A stretch of 64,000 nt of DNA from Callorhinus ursinus. Taxonomy: Eukaryota > Chordata > Mammalia > Carnivora > Otariidae. Where the stretch lies: contig NW_020312817.1 in the NCBI RefSeq assembly GCF_003265705.1, positions 34,249,820 to 34,313,819 of the forward strand, given 5' to 3'. This document shows, one piece after another, positions 22,880-34,869 of this stretch. A model generated the notes under the pieces. It did not search any database and was not told the origin of the DNA. It saw only the letters and a program-made list of their open reading frames with translations. Within the stretch, counting starts at the first letter, position 1. Each line of letters starts with the position of its first letter. The position numbers were made by a program, and so were the translations under genes.

Positions 22880-23415
22880 AACTAAAGGGAAGTATACATT
22901 TATATAGGCCAAAGGCTCAGGCAAACATTTCAGGTCTTGACGTTACTGTTTGACTTTTGGGACAGAGCCACAGTGCGTCCACTTCAAGCTCTCTCTACCT
23001 CAAACTCATCCTTGGATGTGGCTATACATAATTCATGTCAGTCCTCACCTAACAATAAGTAGCACATATAGCAGCATGAAAATTTCTTCAAGAGTGCAAT
23101 ATTCAGGAATACTGGTTAGGAGGTAGAGCCTGGAAAATTAGTAATCACATTTCAGATTACTAGCACCCAAAACTCAATTCTGGAAAGAAACTTGTCTTCT
23201 TACAGTTTATAGTCTCTATACAATATAACCTCATTTATATCATTTGCTCTGTTGTTTTTCTGTGGTGTGCCCTTGAAACTTTGAAATTATCAAAAGTGTA
23301 GTTTTAGAAGTGTCGATTATTATATTGTATATTATTTATGATGACAATGTATGCCAGTATAAAGAATTATTCCCAAAAGGGCTTTACACTTTATGAATAA
23401 AAGCTTTTCAGATCT
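22880..23415. other. Unique DNA
   Basis: No feature recognised. Confidence 0.35.
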
Positions 23416-23419
23416 TCTG

Positions 23420-23590
23420 CCCATTCAGCCTTTATAAAAGCACTATGATATACACAAGACAGACTATTATCTCCATTTCACTGCTGTGAAGCGGACTCGA
23501 AGAAGGGTTCACTGACTCAAGTTCCTCTAACCTAACAGGAAGTGGGACAAGAACTAAAACTCATCTTGTTCTTCTGATTCAAATTCCAGG
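23420..23590 (-). mobile_element. MIR remnant
   Basis: Reverse-complement MIR pattern: 'ACTATTATCTCCATTTCACT', then 'CTCAAGTTCCTCTAACCTAA' and a 'TGATTCAAATTCCAGG' block. Confidence 0.5.
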
Positions 23591-23604
23591 GAATATTAAG
23601 AAAA

Positions 23605-23800
23605 TATACTGGGCTCTAAAGTTGGATGGGTTTTGCTGGAAACCTAAATCTACCATGTACCGTTTAAGAATAAATCTACAGTTACTACTTGAGACAAAGT
23701 TCCGTGATTTCTCTCTGAAACTCAGACTTATCATCTAAAACAGGAGGATTAAAAAAGATTTTCCTTGCAGAATTGTTGACAGGAGCCAATGAGGATTCAA
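23605..23800 (+). mobile_element. MIR remnant
   Basis: Forward MIR order: GGGCTCTAAAGTTGGATGGG, then CTACCATGTACCGTTTAAG, CTGAAACTCAGACTTATCAT and the AGGATTAAAAAAGATT region. It lies in opposite orientation to the adjoining MIR. Confidence 0.5.
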
Positions 23801-23939
23801 TTTGCAAATTGCCTGAAACAAAATTTTTACTCAGTGAGCAGAGCTATCATCATTGTCCCCACGGTTGTTGTCATGTCACCATCATCGTCACCATCAACAT
23901 CAAAATACACTGACATAACAAATAACCATACCTTTCATT

Positions 23940-24080
23940 CTTTCTGGCTGGAATTATTCTCTCCCATTAAGCCATGAACTCCAAGGTAAAAACAGTCTTG
24001 AAGCCTTTTCTATACTCCCTAGAATTTAGCATTACACATAGCAGTATTTAATATTATAGAAAGACTAAATCTAAATTATA
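23940..24080 (+). mobile_element. Possible L2 3' tail
   Basis: 'CCATGAACTCCAAGG...TCTATACTCCCTAGAATTTAGC' resembles the conserved 3' end of L2. It is short and diverged. Confidence 0.35.
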
Positions 24081-24619
24081 TGATTTGATAAAGCAGTGAG
24101 TGTATTATCTAAGCTTTTCTCTAACATTTAATATTATACCATGATTACATTTTTGTAGTTGTTAAAAGAATTTTAATTTATCTTATTACTTTCCTTGGAG
24201 TTTTAAATTGATGGTCTTAGAGATAAATATTCTTGAATTTCAAATGGTCTGATGTCATAACTAACTTACTTCTGTGAAGTTAATATTTAAAGAAAAATCT
24301 CCAGACATTTTTCATTGCACTTAGGACAATGAAGATTTGTCATCTTAATTAGAATTTGTTTTCCTTTAGTATTCCATCACAAATACAAGTACTCAAATGT
24401 AAAGTTATTCAAATGTAAGTAGTCTTACTGTTAATTCTCCACTAAAGTTCTTCATATTGGCCTTTTCTTTCCCTTTTCAATAAATGCTATACAATTCAAA
24501 TATGGCAAGTTTTTAAACACTTCAAAACATTTATGTTATCTCTCCCAAATGTGGTAAGTTTTTTTTAAAGTAAACTTTTCTCCTAAAAATTCAACACGTT
24601 CCAAAATCATCTTTTGTCA
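24081..24619. other. Unique AT-rich DNA
   Basis: No feature recognised. Confidence 0.35.
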
Positions 24620-25810
24620 CCTATAATGTTCCATACTATACTCGATGCTGAGAATAAGGAAATAAATAAAACCTCAGCCTTCCCATCAAGAAGCTGATTA
24701 TAATGAGAAGTAAGGAAGTTAATACAGCAAACACAAGTATGCCAAGGTTAAAGGAGAGAGAAAGTACAGTTAATTCATCCACAGTCTTGGGGGTAAGAAG
24801 GGAGTGTCACCCAGGAGGAGAGATGCATAGCAAGCCTTTCCAGAAGCAACACTCTGACTTTAGTAAGCCTTAGAGCAAATGAGTACACCATATAATGAAA
24901 GAGTAAAAAGACTTTTCAGACAACGGGATTACAGGTACATAGGCCCAAAGGCAAGGGAGAAGCTGATGCCATCAAGTAGTACTTGAAACTGAAAAACTTC
25001 AAGGAGAGGAAGGGATCTAAAATAACAGAGTTTAAACTTTATCTTGAAGATGATGTGAAGATAACACCAGCTAGAACCCAAGACCTGACCTTTACTGCCC
25101 ACCTGCTTGTACTCACTGACCTTTGTCCTACATTTTTCCTTAAGCTCTTCTTTCCAGCTTGTTTCTTAACTCAGGCAAATAGAAAGGGAAACCAACCCTC
25201 AAGCAATAATGACTGTCCTGATAGGACCTCCAGCCAACTGAAACTACCCAGACCAGTTTGGACGTAAACCCCCAACTCACACCTGTGCAGAAGGACCATG
25301 GAGTGACCTTCAGAATGACTGACAATTACCTTTACCTCATTATAATACTGAAATCTCAGCCCAAAGAGGAATACAAGCTTCATTTACATAACACAGAATG
25401 TAGGCAATAGGAATGTTTCCTTAAGATGCATGAGTGACCTTATGCCTGCCTCTACATAAGGTGACAAGAATCCCCTTTTTAAATATTCATCCTAACCCTA
25501 AATAAAAGGAACCTATTCATCCTTGCTCAGGGAGTCACAGCTTTGGGAGTTATTCCCCATGATCTCATTTGCTGCAAATAAAGTTTACTTTGTGAGACAA
25601 CTCTACCTGGTGTATCTGACTCAGCAAGGAGCAAACTTACATTGGTTCCTTTAAAAGATATTGAGGGAGTTTTAAACAAACAATTGTCATAATCACATTC
25701 ATGTCAGAGAAAAATGATTCTGAAAACAGTGTTGAGAATGGATTGGAGGAGAGCATCACTACAAAAAGAGAGAACAAGAAGAAAACTAGTCAGAGCATGG
25801 AATAAGAATG
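24620..25810 (+). mobile_element. Ancient unclassified repeat, split by an LTR
   Basis: The left part (24620-25040: 'GCTGAGAATAAGGAAATAAA', then 'CCCATCAAGAAGCTGATTAT' and a 'CACCCAGGAGGAGAGATGC' block) and the right part ('GTGTTGAGAATGGATTGGAG' near 25730) recall a dispersed mammalian repeat of the 'loss of balance/gain of weight' type seen around many genes. I cannot name the family. The LTR below lies between the two parts. Confidence 0.35.
25045..25641 (+). mobile_element. Probable solo LTR of an ERV1-like endogenous retrovirus
   Basis: The stretch has LTR architecture: C/A-rich U3-like sequence, a TATA-like TAAATAAAAGG at about 25499-25509, a poly-A signal AATAAA at 25577-25582 in the R-like block 'CATTTGCTGCAAATAAAG', and a U5-like end near CAAACTTACA. 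No gag, pol, primer-binding site or second LTR is present, so it is a solo LTR. The exact ends and the 4-6 bp TSD could not be fixed. The frames at 24983-25267 (+) and 25140-25383 (-) fall in it and are not genes. Confidence 0.55.
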
Positions 25811-26021
25811 AGACTGGTTATGGAATACAATTCAAATGTATATTTCCGTAAAGTCCTTGGGCATTGCAGTAAATGCCTGACATCTGCATCTCCAGAAAAG
25901 AGAAAAACAGCCCTGATTTTTTAACATTTGTTGATTTCCATTCTATAAATATTCCCACCGTGGCCAATTTGAAGCTACCAACATGTACCTGAATGCAGAG
26001 TTGGGAAGATATGTGCAGAAG

Positions 26022-26053
26022 CACACAGACACACATACACACACACACATACA
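26022..26053. repeat. Interrupted (AC)n microsatellite
   Basis: ACAC/ATAC units. The 78- and 83-residue frames around it are produced by the repeat. Confidence 0.85.
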
Positions 26054-26089
26054 ATTTTCATTTCTTAAAGGTGTCATTTGTAGCACAAA

Positions 26090-26365
26090 TGTTTTTAATT
26101 TAGATAAAGACCAATTAATTGATTTCTTCCTTTTGTTGCTTTGGCTTTTGGTGTCATATATAAGAAATCACTGCCTTATCCAATGTCATAAAGAATTATA
26201 CTTATGTTTTCTTCTAAAAGTTTTATCATTTTAGGTCTTACATTCAAGTCTTTGGTCCATCTTGAGTTAATTTTTTTAAAATGGTGGGAGGTAAGGGTCC
26301 AAATTCATTCCTTTGCATATGGAATGCATTGGCTATCCAATTTCTTAGCAGTTTCATAAGAGGGT
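26090..26365 (-). mobile_element. Old LINE-1 ORF2 fragment, antisense
   Basis: 'GTTGCTTTGGCTTTTGGTGT', 'TTTTCTTCTAAAAGTTTTAT', 'GGTCCATCTTGAGTTAATTT' and 'GGGTCCAAATTCATTCCTTT' are all in antisense L1 ORF2 order. It is internally diverged and has no ORF. Confidence 0.85.
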
Positions 26366-26895
26366 TTTGGTTTTGGTTTCTGTTTTATAAAGAGGAGAGA
26401 GACCTGCATCATCATATTTTTATGCTGAGGAGAAATATGCTATGGAGAGTAAGAGGTTAAGAATGCATCTTCAATTAACGAAAAGTTCTAGAACTGAAAA
26501 ACAAGTGATGGAGTGAGCCACAAAAAAAACACCTCCTCCACAAAAATAGAAGAAAGCAAGAAGCAGGGAGGGTACAATTAATATTTTAGTAGTGACCGTC
26601 TTAAAGTTAGGCAAATTCCTACTTGATGGACTATTCACGCCAGGAGCCAGATCATCTCATACTAAGCCAAAGTTTTAAACAGTAAAGTTTTTAAATGGCC
26701 ACTGAGAAGATCATTAGGGAGCTTTCTCGGAATTCACAGAAATTATGAGACAGATTTTGGGTCACATGAAGTTGTAATCTAGGTATGTATAAGGCATCAA
26801 TAGGCACAGTAATATTTGTTCGTGTCTATGTAAGAATATGGATATCTGTGGGTTTTGTTTGTTTAGTTTTTTTGTTTTTTCTTACTCCCAGTGTC
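26366..26895. other. Unique DNA
   Basis: No feature recognised. Confidence 0.35.
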
Positions 26896-27333
26896 TTTTT
26901 ATTTTTCCAGCTTATTGAGATATAATTGGCACATAACATTAATGTTTAAGGCCATACAATGCTTTGATTTGATACTCTTATGTATACTGCAAAATAATTA
27001 CCGCAGTAGCTTTAGCTAACAACTCCATCATGTCACATAATTACCATTTCTTTTGTGTGGTGAGAATATTTAAGATCTACTCTCTTAGCAACTTTCAAGT
27101 ATATAATACAGTATTATTTAACCATAATCACCATCCTATGCACTAGATCCCAAGAATTTACTCATCTTATAACTGGAAGTTTGTACCCTGTGGCCAACAT
27201 CGCCCCACTTTCCCCACACCCCAGCCTCTGGCAACCACCATTCTAATATCTCTTCCAATTAGTTCAGCTTTGTAGGATTCCATATATAAGTGAGATCATA
27301 CACGATTTGTCTATCTCTGTCAGACATTTCATT
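26896..27333 (-). mobile_element. Old LINE-1 3'UTR (L1MA/L1MB-like), antisense
   Basis: 'CTTATTGAGATATAATTGGC', 'GTAGCTTTAGCTAACAACTC', 'TAAGATCTACTCTCTTAGCA', 'CCCCAGCCTCTGGCAACCAC' and 'CATATATAAGTGAGATCATA' match the well-known mammalian-wide L1 3' end in antisense. Confidence 0.88.
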
Positions 27334-27339
27334 GTTTTA

Positions 27340-28080
27340 CCGGGATTCTCCGGTAAGTTATAAGCTTTTATATTCCTGATTTTAAGATTCTTTGTATCTG
27401 AGTTTCGACAATTTTGTTATAATGTGTCATGGAAAGGATCTCTTTAAGTTGACTTTGTTTAGTGACCTAAACTTCATGAACTTGGATATCTAAATCACTC
27501 CCCCAGATTTGAGAAGTTCTCAGTCATTTCTTTCAAAATACTTTCTCATCCCCTTTCTCACTGTTCCCTTTCTGGAACTTAACTGATTCACAAACTGATC
27601 CTTTTGCTGGCATCCCCAAAACTACATAGGCTTTAATTCACTCTTTTTTCTTTGTTCTCCCCTAACTGGGTAATTTCAAAGTGCTTACTTTTAATCTCAC
27701 TGAAACTCCGTTCTGCAAACCAGTCTGCTGTTGATACTATCTACTGCATTTTTTTCATTCCATTCATTGCATTCCCTAGCTCCAGAATTTGTTTCTTTCT
27801 TATTATTTCTCTTTGTTGAATTTCTCATCTGGTTGTGTATTATTTTCCTAATTTCATTTACTTTTGTTTTCTTGTGGCTCGTTGAGTTTCCTTAAAACAG
27901 TTCTATTGAATCCTTTACCTGATAAATCAGAGATCTCCATGTATTTGGGTTTGGTTAGCAGAAGATAACTGTGATCCTTTGGTGTTATCTTGTGTCCTTG
28001 ATTTTTCATGTTCCTTAAAATTTTGTGTTGCTATCTTCATATTCGAAGTCATAACCACCTCCTTCAGTTCTAATAATTGA
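27340..28080 (-). mobile_element. Ancient LINE-1 5'-like sequence, antisense
   Basis: Pyrimidine-rich blocks ('TTGAGAAGTTCTCAGTCATT', 'CACTCTTTTTTCTTTGTTCT', 'CTCCAGAATTTGTTTCTTTC') recall the common antisense L1M/HAL1-type sequence. It is highly diverged and the limits are uncertain. Confidence 0.55.
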
Positions 28081-28439
28081 CCACTCCCAATGTCTCCAAA
28101 TTCATTTTTTTTTTTTGCTCTTAACAGAGCAGAGCGCTGGAACTTCTCTGGAAATCTAAACTACCACAGAGGCTTTTATTTTCTAAGTCATTGTTTCCAG
28201 GGCCAAGAGGGATCTTGGCCAAGAGGGGCTGAAGCCAGTACATTGGCCACTGCAAGGTCCACAGCGAGGGCTGAGGTTTAACTTATGACCCAGTGCACGA
28301 GATCAGTGAGACTCATCCTGGGTCCCTTGGAGTATGATACTGGATCATGAGCCCCCTCAAAGACATTCTTAACCATGGATGGATGCCGAATTTTTGTTGT
28401 TGAGGATGGGAACAAAAACAAGGGATGTCTTATGCCACT

Positions 28440-28467
28440 AGTATCACTGGATATCATCAGTGATACT
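28440..28467. repeat. 10-bp perfect inverted repeat
   Basis: AGTATCACTG (28440-28449) pairs with CAGTGATACT (28458-28467) across an 8-nt spacer. With one G-T pair the stem extends to 28437-28470. Confidence 0.85.
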
Positions 28468-28584
28468 GGTATCACTCCACTAATTGTCTTGATTGACTAA
28501 AATAGTTACAGGAGCCTTCTTTGGATATACAGAATGACTCAAGATTTGTATTACAGCAATGCTGTATCAAGCAGCACTTGAGAG

Positions 28585-28745
28585 CAGTGGCTCTCAGAGT
28601 AGCGTCAACAAGCACCTGAACTTGACAGAAATGGAAACTTTCAGGCCCCACCGCAGACCTACTCAATGAGAGACTCTGGGAGTGGGGCCCAGCACTCTAT
28701 TCGGCAAGCCCTCCATGTGACTCCAGAATATGGAGTTGGACTGAA
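28585..28745 (+). mobile_element. MER5A-like hAT DNA transposon remnant
   Basis: Starts CAGTGGCTCTCAGAGTAGCG and contains AAGCACCTGAACTTGACAG, 'AGGCCCCACCGCAGACCTAC' and 'GAGTGGGGCCCAGCACTCTA', in the order of the MER5A consensus. The right terminal repeat is lost. It is nonautonomous and has no transposase. Confidence 0.8.
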
Positions 28746-31534
28746 ACAAAGTTGGGTTCTCCGTGCACTAATATTGAAAGGGGACAAGGGGGTTGAGAGA
28801 ACAGGCAATTAGACAGCTGAGATGGTAAATCCCGAGTGTCTTAGCTGGAAAGTGAAGAACAAAAGGATTACAATAGTTGGAGAAACTAAAGGAGAACAGG
28901 AGTCAACGTGAGATAGGTACACGGGTCTACTGGAAGTAAAGGCGTGAGACATCACTCACCATTCTCCATTTTTGAGAGTCCAAACTCACTTTTCTCCTGG
29001 TGTCTTACAGAGTCTCAGCATCAAGGCTTTAGCTAGAAAGGATTATTGAGCTTATTTTGTAAGATCAAAATCCTATCAATGGGAGGAATAGCAAAATTCC
29101 ACCCATGATTGCATTCTGCCCATCCTTTACTTTGCTTCCCAAGATATATAGTGAGATGAACACAACAGTTCAGCTCCAGTAGATTTACTAGGGGTATCTA
29201 TAATTTCATTTTTATTTAAATATTAACCTCTGGTTACAATTAACCAACAGCTATTCGCTAAGTAAATATTTAATAAGAATATTTACAACAGTCATACTGA
29301 TGAACTAGGTTTCCCATGGTGTTAAATCACATGAGGCACTGGTCCACATCAAATGATGATTAAACAGTAGGTAAAAAGTGACTTTATTATTGGTTTGTTT
29401 TCTTCAGTTCTACTCAAAAAAGCATGAATTTTATTTCATATAATTTGTTTTATCAGAAGATACTCACAAATGAGACAGGAATCATTTGATTTCGAACCAA
29501 CTTAAAGTGGAAATCATTGTTTGATCCAGGGACACCAATGAGTCTGTCTTCAAGCTGAAGGATAAATTAAACAATAAAATCTTTGTAGCCTAATTTCACC
29601 TGAGAGAACATAATTTAAAATAAGTTTATAACAATGTTGACAACTTATATGAAAGAACACAAGAGTTGTAGTCTATCGTTGCTAAATTTATTTTTAAATT
29701 ATTTTTCACTGTCATTGGAGAGGCCAGACAGATGTTAGTGGCAGAAAATTTACTTTTTGTCCTATTTGAATGTTCTAACATCATATCTCATGGTCCACAG
29801 TGAAATGAGAAATTAGGTAACCTAGTGATTCTGAAAAGATCTAATCAAACTGAAAGAAGTATTATCTGGAATCCAGTAAGGAAAAATAAACCATTTATCT
29901 AAACTATGTCTAGTTGGTAGAAACAGAATTCAAAATGTCAAAAGATACCCACAAGACATTTTTAAGTGAGCTAATGGCTGAAAACTGAGGGTTTTGCACT
30001 TTATTTATATGAGCTATTCCTGGAAGGGAGTAGATCTCATCAGGAAACAAGCAGTAATGATTAGGGAAGATTTCAGGTTCGGTTACTAATTTGACTCAGT
30101 TTGATATAACCTGGCACAAAGCCACTCTCGGGAGTCAGCAAGACAGAAACACTATCCCATATATCATAGATATTTATTTTACACAAGAACACATTTGTCA
30201 CATTTCAGGAAATGTAGCCTTAAACTATAATTTATTTTGTCATCACTTCATAATCTTAAATCTTTGCTGTATTTCTGTTAATCACACTTGAACTCAGTGA
30301 GGTAAAAACTAATTCTTCCTCCTCTCATTGCTTTCAAACAAAATCTGACTCTTGTCTCCCATTCTTAAAAATATTGCCAGAAAAATTATCTAAAACTTAA
30401 AAATTAGGCAAAAAGGTAGACAGTATATCCCTTCAATGTTGTATAGATGCAAAAACCACTTGGGTATTATCTAAGAGTATGATCTTTATTCATTTCACTG
30501 TTTATACCTGATTTAAGTTCCAAGAAACAATAAAGTTACTTGTAAATGTGTAGTTTTTTTGTATATGAGCAAGGTAAATAATTCCACTCTAATAAAACAT
30601 ATAACCTTAATGGCTTTGTTATAACCGGAGCTCCTAATGGCTCTGTAAGACATTTATCAGTTTTGTATCTAACCCAGCAATCTTATCCTGCTATAAACAC
30701 ACTAGCTTCTAAAATGTTCTTTGAATCAGTAAAACATCTTACTGGTTCCTTCATTAATAAGTTAGATAAAAACTTTCACATTCTAAATTTGCTTAGAGTT
30801 ATGATTTTACCTTTTTGAAAGTTGTACTTTTAACAGCACCTTGGGTGAAATGCATAGCTCTATGGTCACTACCAGACAGAAAATCCTCAATCTAGTCTAG
30901 ATTAAAACTATAATCTCTCCATTTAATTTAAATCTCCTCACTATCATCTCATCACTACTCAGGCCACACAGTCTAAGACTTAAAGTGGGAAGAGGGGTTG
31001 GTCTGCATTTTATTCTTGCTTTTCCCTGAATGAATTTTGTCCTCAGTAGTGTCAGAAATTGAGAGAAAGAAAGGAAAATGGTAGCCCTCTGTCCCTATTT
31101 AACTGTCTCTACTATAGTCTTTGGGGTGGTAACATTGTGTGGCAGGCATACAAATACTAGTGCTCCCAATGGGATCATGTTTGAGTTCTCTGAGAAGTAT
31201 CATGGGTAGGGCCTCGCACGGCTCAGGCCCCTCACGTGGGAGATATACTCTGGCTTGATATCTTCTTATTCCATTCCTGAACATTATACCTCAGTTACAC
31301 ATCCTGCTTTATCCTTACACAAAATACCTTTGAGCAGAGTACCAAAATTATGGCTCACACCCCTTGGACATGGGAAACTCATACATCTGTGCCCCCCACT
31401 AATCTATTTTCCATTGCTCAGACAGACTTGACAGATTAAGTCTATCTATAACCAGGGTGGAAGTGCCAGTCTCCCCTTTCACAGACTCCCAATCTTGAAA
31501 AGTGATTCTTTTAGAGCCCTCTTCTTTTGGTTTG
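28746..31534. other. Long unique stretch
   Basis: About 2.8 kb contains no transposon I can name and no convincing exon. Confidence 0.4.
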
Positions 31535-32035
31535 TGTGGTAGGCAGTATCATGCCTCTTCCCAAGATGTACACAACCGAATCCCAAGAACCTGCGACTAT
31601 GTTACATTACATGGCAAAGGAGAATGAAGGCTGCAGATGCAATTAAGGTTGCTAATCAGCTGACCTTAAAATTGGGAGATTATCCTGGATTATCTGCAAT
31701 CACATGGATCTGTGAAAGCAGAGGGAGGCAGAAGAGTCAAAGTCAGAGTGTTATGATGTGAGACAGTCTCAACCCATGCTATTGGCTTTGAAGATGAGGA
31801 AGGGGCCCATGAACCATGGAATGTGGGCAGCCTGTAATAGCTGGAATACAGGCAAGGAAATGGATTCTCTCCTAGAGCCTCCAGAAAGGAATGCAGTCCT
31901 GCTGACACCTTAATCTTAGCCAGTGAGGCCCATTTCAGACTTCTGAACTACAGAACTATAAGATAATAAATCTGTGTTGTTTTAAGCCACTAAGTTTGTG
32001 GTAATATGTTACAGCAGTGGTAGGAAACTAATACA
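31535..32035 (+). mobile_element. Complete MLT1D-type MaLR solo LTR
   Basis: It runs from TGTGGTAGGCAGTATCATGC to GGAAACTAATACA, about 500 bp, in full MLT1D order: ATGTTACATTACATGGCAAA, 'GCAATTAAGGTTGCTAATCA', GGAGATTATCCTGGATTATC, 'CCTAGAGCCTCCAGAAAGGA', AATAAATCTGTGTTGTTTTA and CACTAAGTTTGTGGTAATAT. The TG...CA ends are intact, but no TSD is visible. There is no internal retroviral sequence. The 72-residue minus frame at 31690-31908 is an artefact of it. Confidence 0.93.
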
Positions 32036-32585
32036 ACTTAAACAGGCTTGAAGAGCCCATTATTCATCTTCCCTTCCTGTCCTCACAGTCTGATATCCAA
32101 AGATGCTCAAATTCTTAGCCTTCTGCTTACATAGGTAGTGGGAGAGAGGGGAACTGAGGCATATAGGATTCCCCCACTCCTCGAAAGTGTGAAAGAGATG
32201 CATCAAGCTCCACAGTGTCTCTTTGGAATGTGGAACCCATTGTTTCAGCTTTGGGAATTCAACTGCAATCTTAAGATGACAGGAAGGGATCTATCTAGCT
32301 AGACTCAACATAGGAGAAAGAGGAATGTGGTCTAAAAACCTGTTGCTAAGATGCCTTTTAAGTGTCAACATCTCATCTTGGGTACTTGCTTAAAATACTG
32401 ATTAATGTACCTTATTCCAAACTTATCTTGTCAGTATCTCTGAGGATGAAAGCCCAAAACACATGTTCTATACCTCCCAACACTCAAACCCTGTCATACA
32501 GGATTACATGCTTTCACCTCATTTCTCACTATTATAGAAACCTAGAAGCCTACAACAAGCAGAGCTTTCATTTTTACAGCTAGAA
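32036..32585. other. Unique DNA
   Basis: A 73-residue frame (32362-32583) has no recognisable family. Confidence 0.35.
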
Positions 32586-32735
32586 GGTATCTGCAGCCAT
32601 ATTTGACAAATCAAGAACCTGAGAACTAGACAGGATAAATGATTTGACTAAAGACACAACACTTGACAAAGTAGGGGCTAGATAACAGATCCTGTGCCTT
32701 CTGCTCCCACACCCTTTACTCTTATTTGAGGTCGC
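32586..32735 (-). mobile_element. MIR remnant
   Basis: 'ACAAATCAAGAACCTGAGAA', 'AAATGATTTGACTAAAGACA' and 'AGGGGCTAGATAACAGATCC' follow the order of reverse-complement MIR. Confidence 0.5.
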
Positions 32736-34573
32736 CTCTCTTGAAATCAAAAGGGAATACTGCCTTTTAGAAGAAAATGTATTTATTATAGGCTTGTTTC
32801 ATTTCCACAGTAGCTCCTTTTTAATTATTGGTGTTTCAATGAATATGTCATTACAATCCTATACCAACTGTGAGATTTGTAAGTACTTATTCCTCAACAT
32901 TTCCTAGCCAAACAATTACATGGGCTCTGTTCTCTTTTGGGGTCTGATGTTTTATTGTTCTGTTAATGGGGAGCATACCGAGCTGTCCTCCATATAGGTT
33001 ATGTGGTAAGAGTCAACTAATCTCAGATTTCTGTTTCTGCCATGGAGAACGCTTTACATGTCAATAGTCACCACTGAATTTACTGTTAAAAGAAGTTAAA
33101 AGGTTTGCTTTGATCCTGAAGTCTGTCATTAAAACTCCTGCCAATTGGCAAAAACTTGAAAGGTTTGCTTCTCAGCACTGAGTGCTAGGAAAGTTTCGTC
33201 AATTAGACTTGGCTTGATTTTTTTTTCCTCAGGATGAGTTTTCTACTTTGAAAGACTCCCCAGAAGAATGAATTAATAAGATGTCAAGGAAAGGAAAATT
33301 CAGATCTGAAGTGAACATGGACAAAGGTATCATTATATATAAAAGGGGCAGAAAGCCTGCCTTAGCTTTGCAGCCCAGCACTCAGACACCAAGCCTGATT
33401 TTTCCAAAAAGAGCAATGTCGTTAGCACTTAAAAACAGACCTAACTGCTAAAACCATCTCAACCTACTTCCTTCCTCTTTATCCTTTCTTCTTGCATGTG
33501 GTGTGCAAACCAAATACAAGTCATATTTCCATTAGCTTTAATATTCATTGAGAAGAACACCATCCCACTATGCCTCCCTGTGGTACTCTCCTCAGAAATC
33601 AAACACCCATTCCAGTTGCCAGTGGATCTCATGACTCTGCATTAACCTCAAGCAGGACTGAGATTTGCAGGAAACATCCAGCCTCGGTTTAGGGCTCTTT
33701 ATGTTTCCACAGCCCTCTTCCCTGGTAGTCTGGATAAGTCTTTTTTTACAATTTTCTGTTGTAGAAACAGGAAAACTTTCTCAGCTATACTATATACAAT
33801 AAACAAAAAAGTCCATGAATAGGAAAATGGAATCATTAACTGCGTATATCATAATACATTTTGTATATGTTTATATATAATATGTTATAATCATAAGTAG
33901 CATATGTTATAATATGATTGGGTCTGAACATGGTGCCATGGTTTTTCCAGTTTACTCTAATGAGGTTATTTTGGTGAACTATAAAAATAAAGCTAAAGAG
34001 GCATGTTCCAAATGCAATGCCTTCTCCCCAACATGCCTTATGTGCACATTAGTTCAATCACTTTTCTTCTACCATTACATCGAATCAGTCACCAAATCCT
34101 CTTGTTTCCAACCTTTCAAGATGTCTCAACTTTGCTTTCTTTCTCTTAAGCTTTGTTACGCAACTACACACTAACAAATATCTGATTGCAGCAGACACCT
34201 AATCTGTCTTCACTATTTTGAATCTCAGTCTTCACCACCACCCACTGCAGATGAATACAGTTAAGATACTAGATAAAAACAAGTGTCCCTTCTCTGCCAA
34301 TGCCACAAGAGAACGTACAAAGATTTGATATTATCTGACCCCACTGTAGCTAAACTTTTCTTCTAGCTCGTTCTACTGGTGCTCAGATCTTTCATGCATG
34401 CTTCCCATTGTGCCTACGTTCAAGTTCTTTGCTGAAAACGTCAAACACTCATATCTACTAAACAAGTCATCATTAGCCTTAAAATTCAAGAGATTGTATG
34501 AAACTTTCTTTAAACATTTCTCATCTACTCTCTTTACTGAAATCCAATTTTAGTTACAATAAATAAGTTCCAT
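32736..34573. other. Unique stretch with a TATA-like motif
   Basis: No transposon is recognised. The only notable motif is the TATATAAAAG at 33336-33345, listed separately. The 86-residue frame at 33914-34174 has no known motif. Confidence 0.4.
33336..33345 (+). promoter_or_regulatory. TATA-box-like motif (candidate only)
   Basis: TATATAAAAGGGG is a textbook TATA element and is followed about 30 bp later by C/A-rich sequence (CAGCCCAGCACTCAG, 33371-33385). No downstream exon is recognised, and AT-rich DNA produces such motifs by chance. Confidence 0.2.
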
Positions 34574-34590
34574 TAATATTCTATTTTCTT

Positions 34591-34780
34591 TTTTTAAGAT
34601 TTATTTATTTGAGAGAGAGATAGAAATAGAGAAAGAGAGTGAAAATTGGTGGGGGAGAAGCAGAGGGAGAGGGAGAGAGAGTCTTGAGCAGACTGCGCTG
34701 AACAATCTCATTACCCTCAGATCACTACCTGAGCCGAAACCAAGAGCAAACGCTTAATCATCTGCGCCACCCAGGCACCC
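34591..34780 (-). mobile_element. CAN-SINE, antisense, diverged
   Basis: AGATTTATTTATTTGAGAGA start, GA-rich middle, and head complement ending TGCGCCACCCAGGCACCC. A degenerate TSD lies around 34574-34590 and 34781-34798 (TAATATTCTATTTTCTT versus TGAACATTGCATTTTCTT). The B-box region is deleted ('ACTGCGCTGAACAATCTCAT'), so the internal promoter is broken. Confidence 0.92.
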
Positions 34781-34869
34781 TGAACATTGCATTTTCTTAT
34801 ACTTGTCTCATTTATATTTGTTGGGCCCTAATTTCTAAGACTTTTGAGATTTTAAGTACAAGAACTTTA

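Noticed and set aside
25045..25641. Complete endogenous retrovirus around the LTR
   Set aside because: No gag/pol/env-like sequence or second LTR lies within several kilobases on either side.
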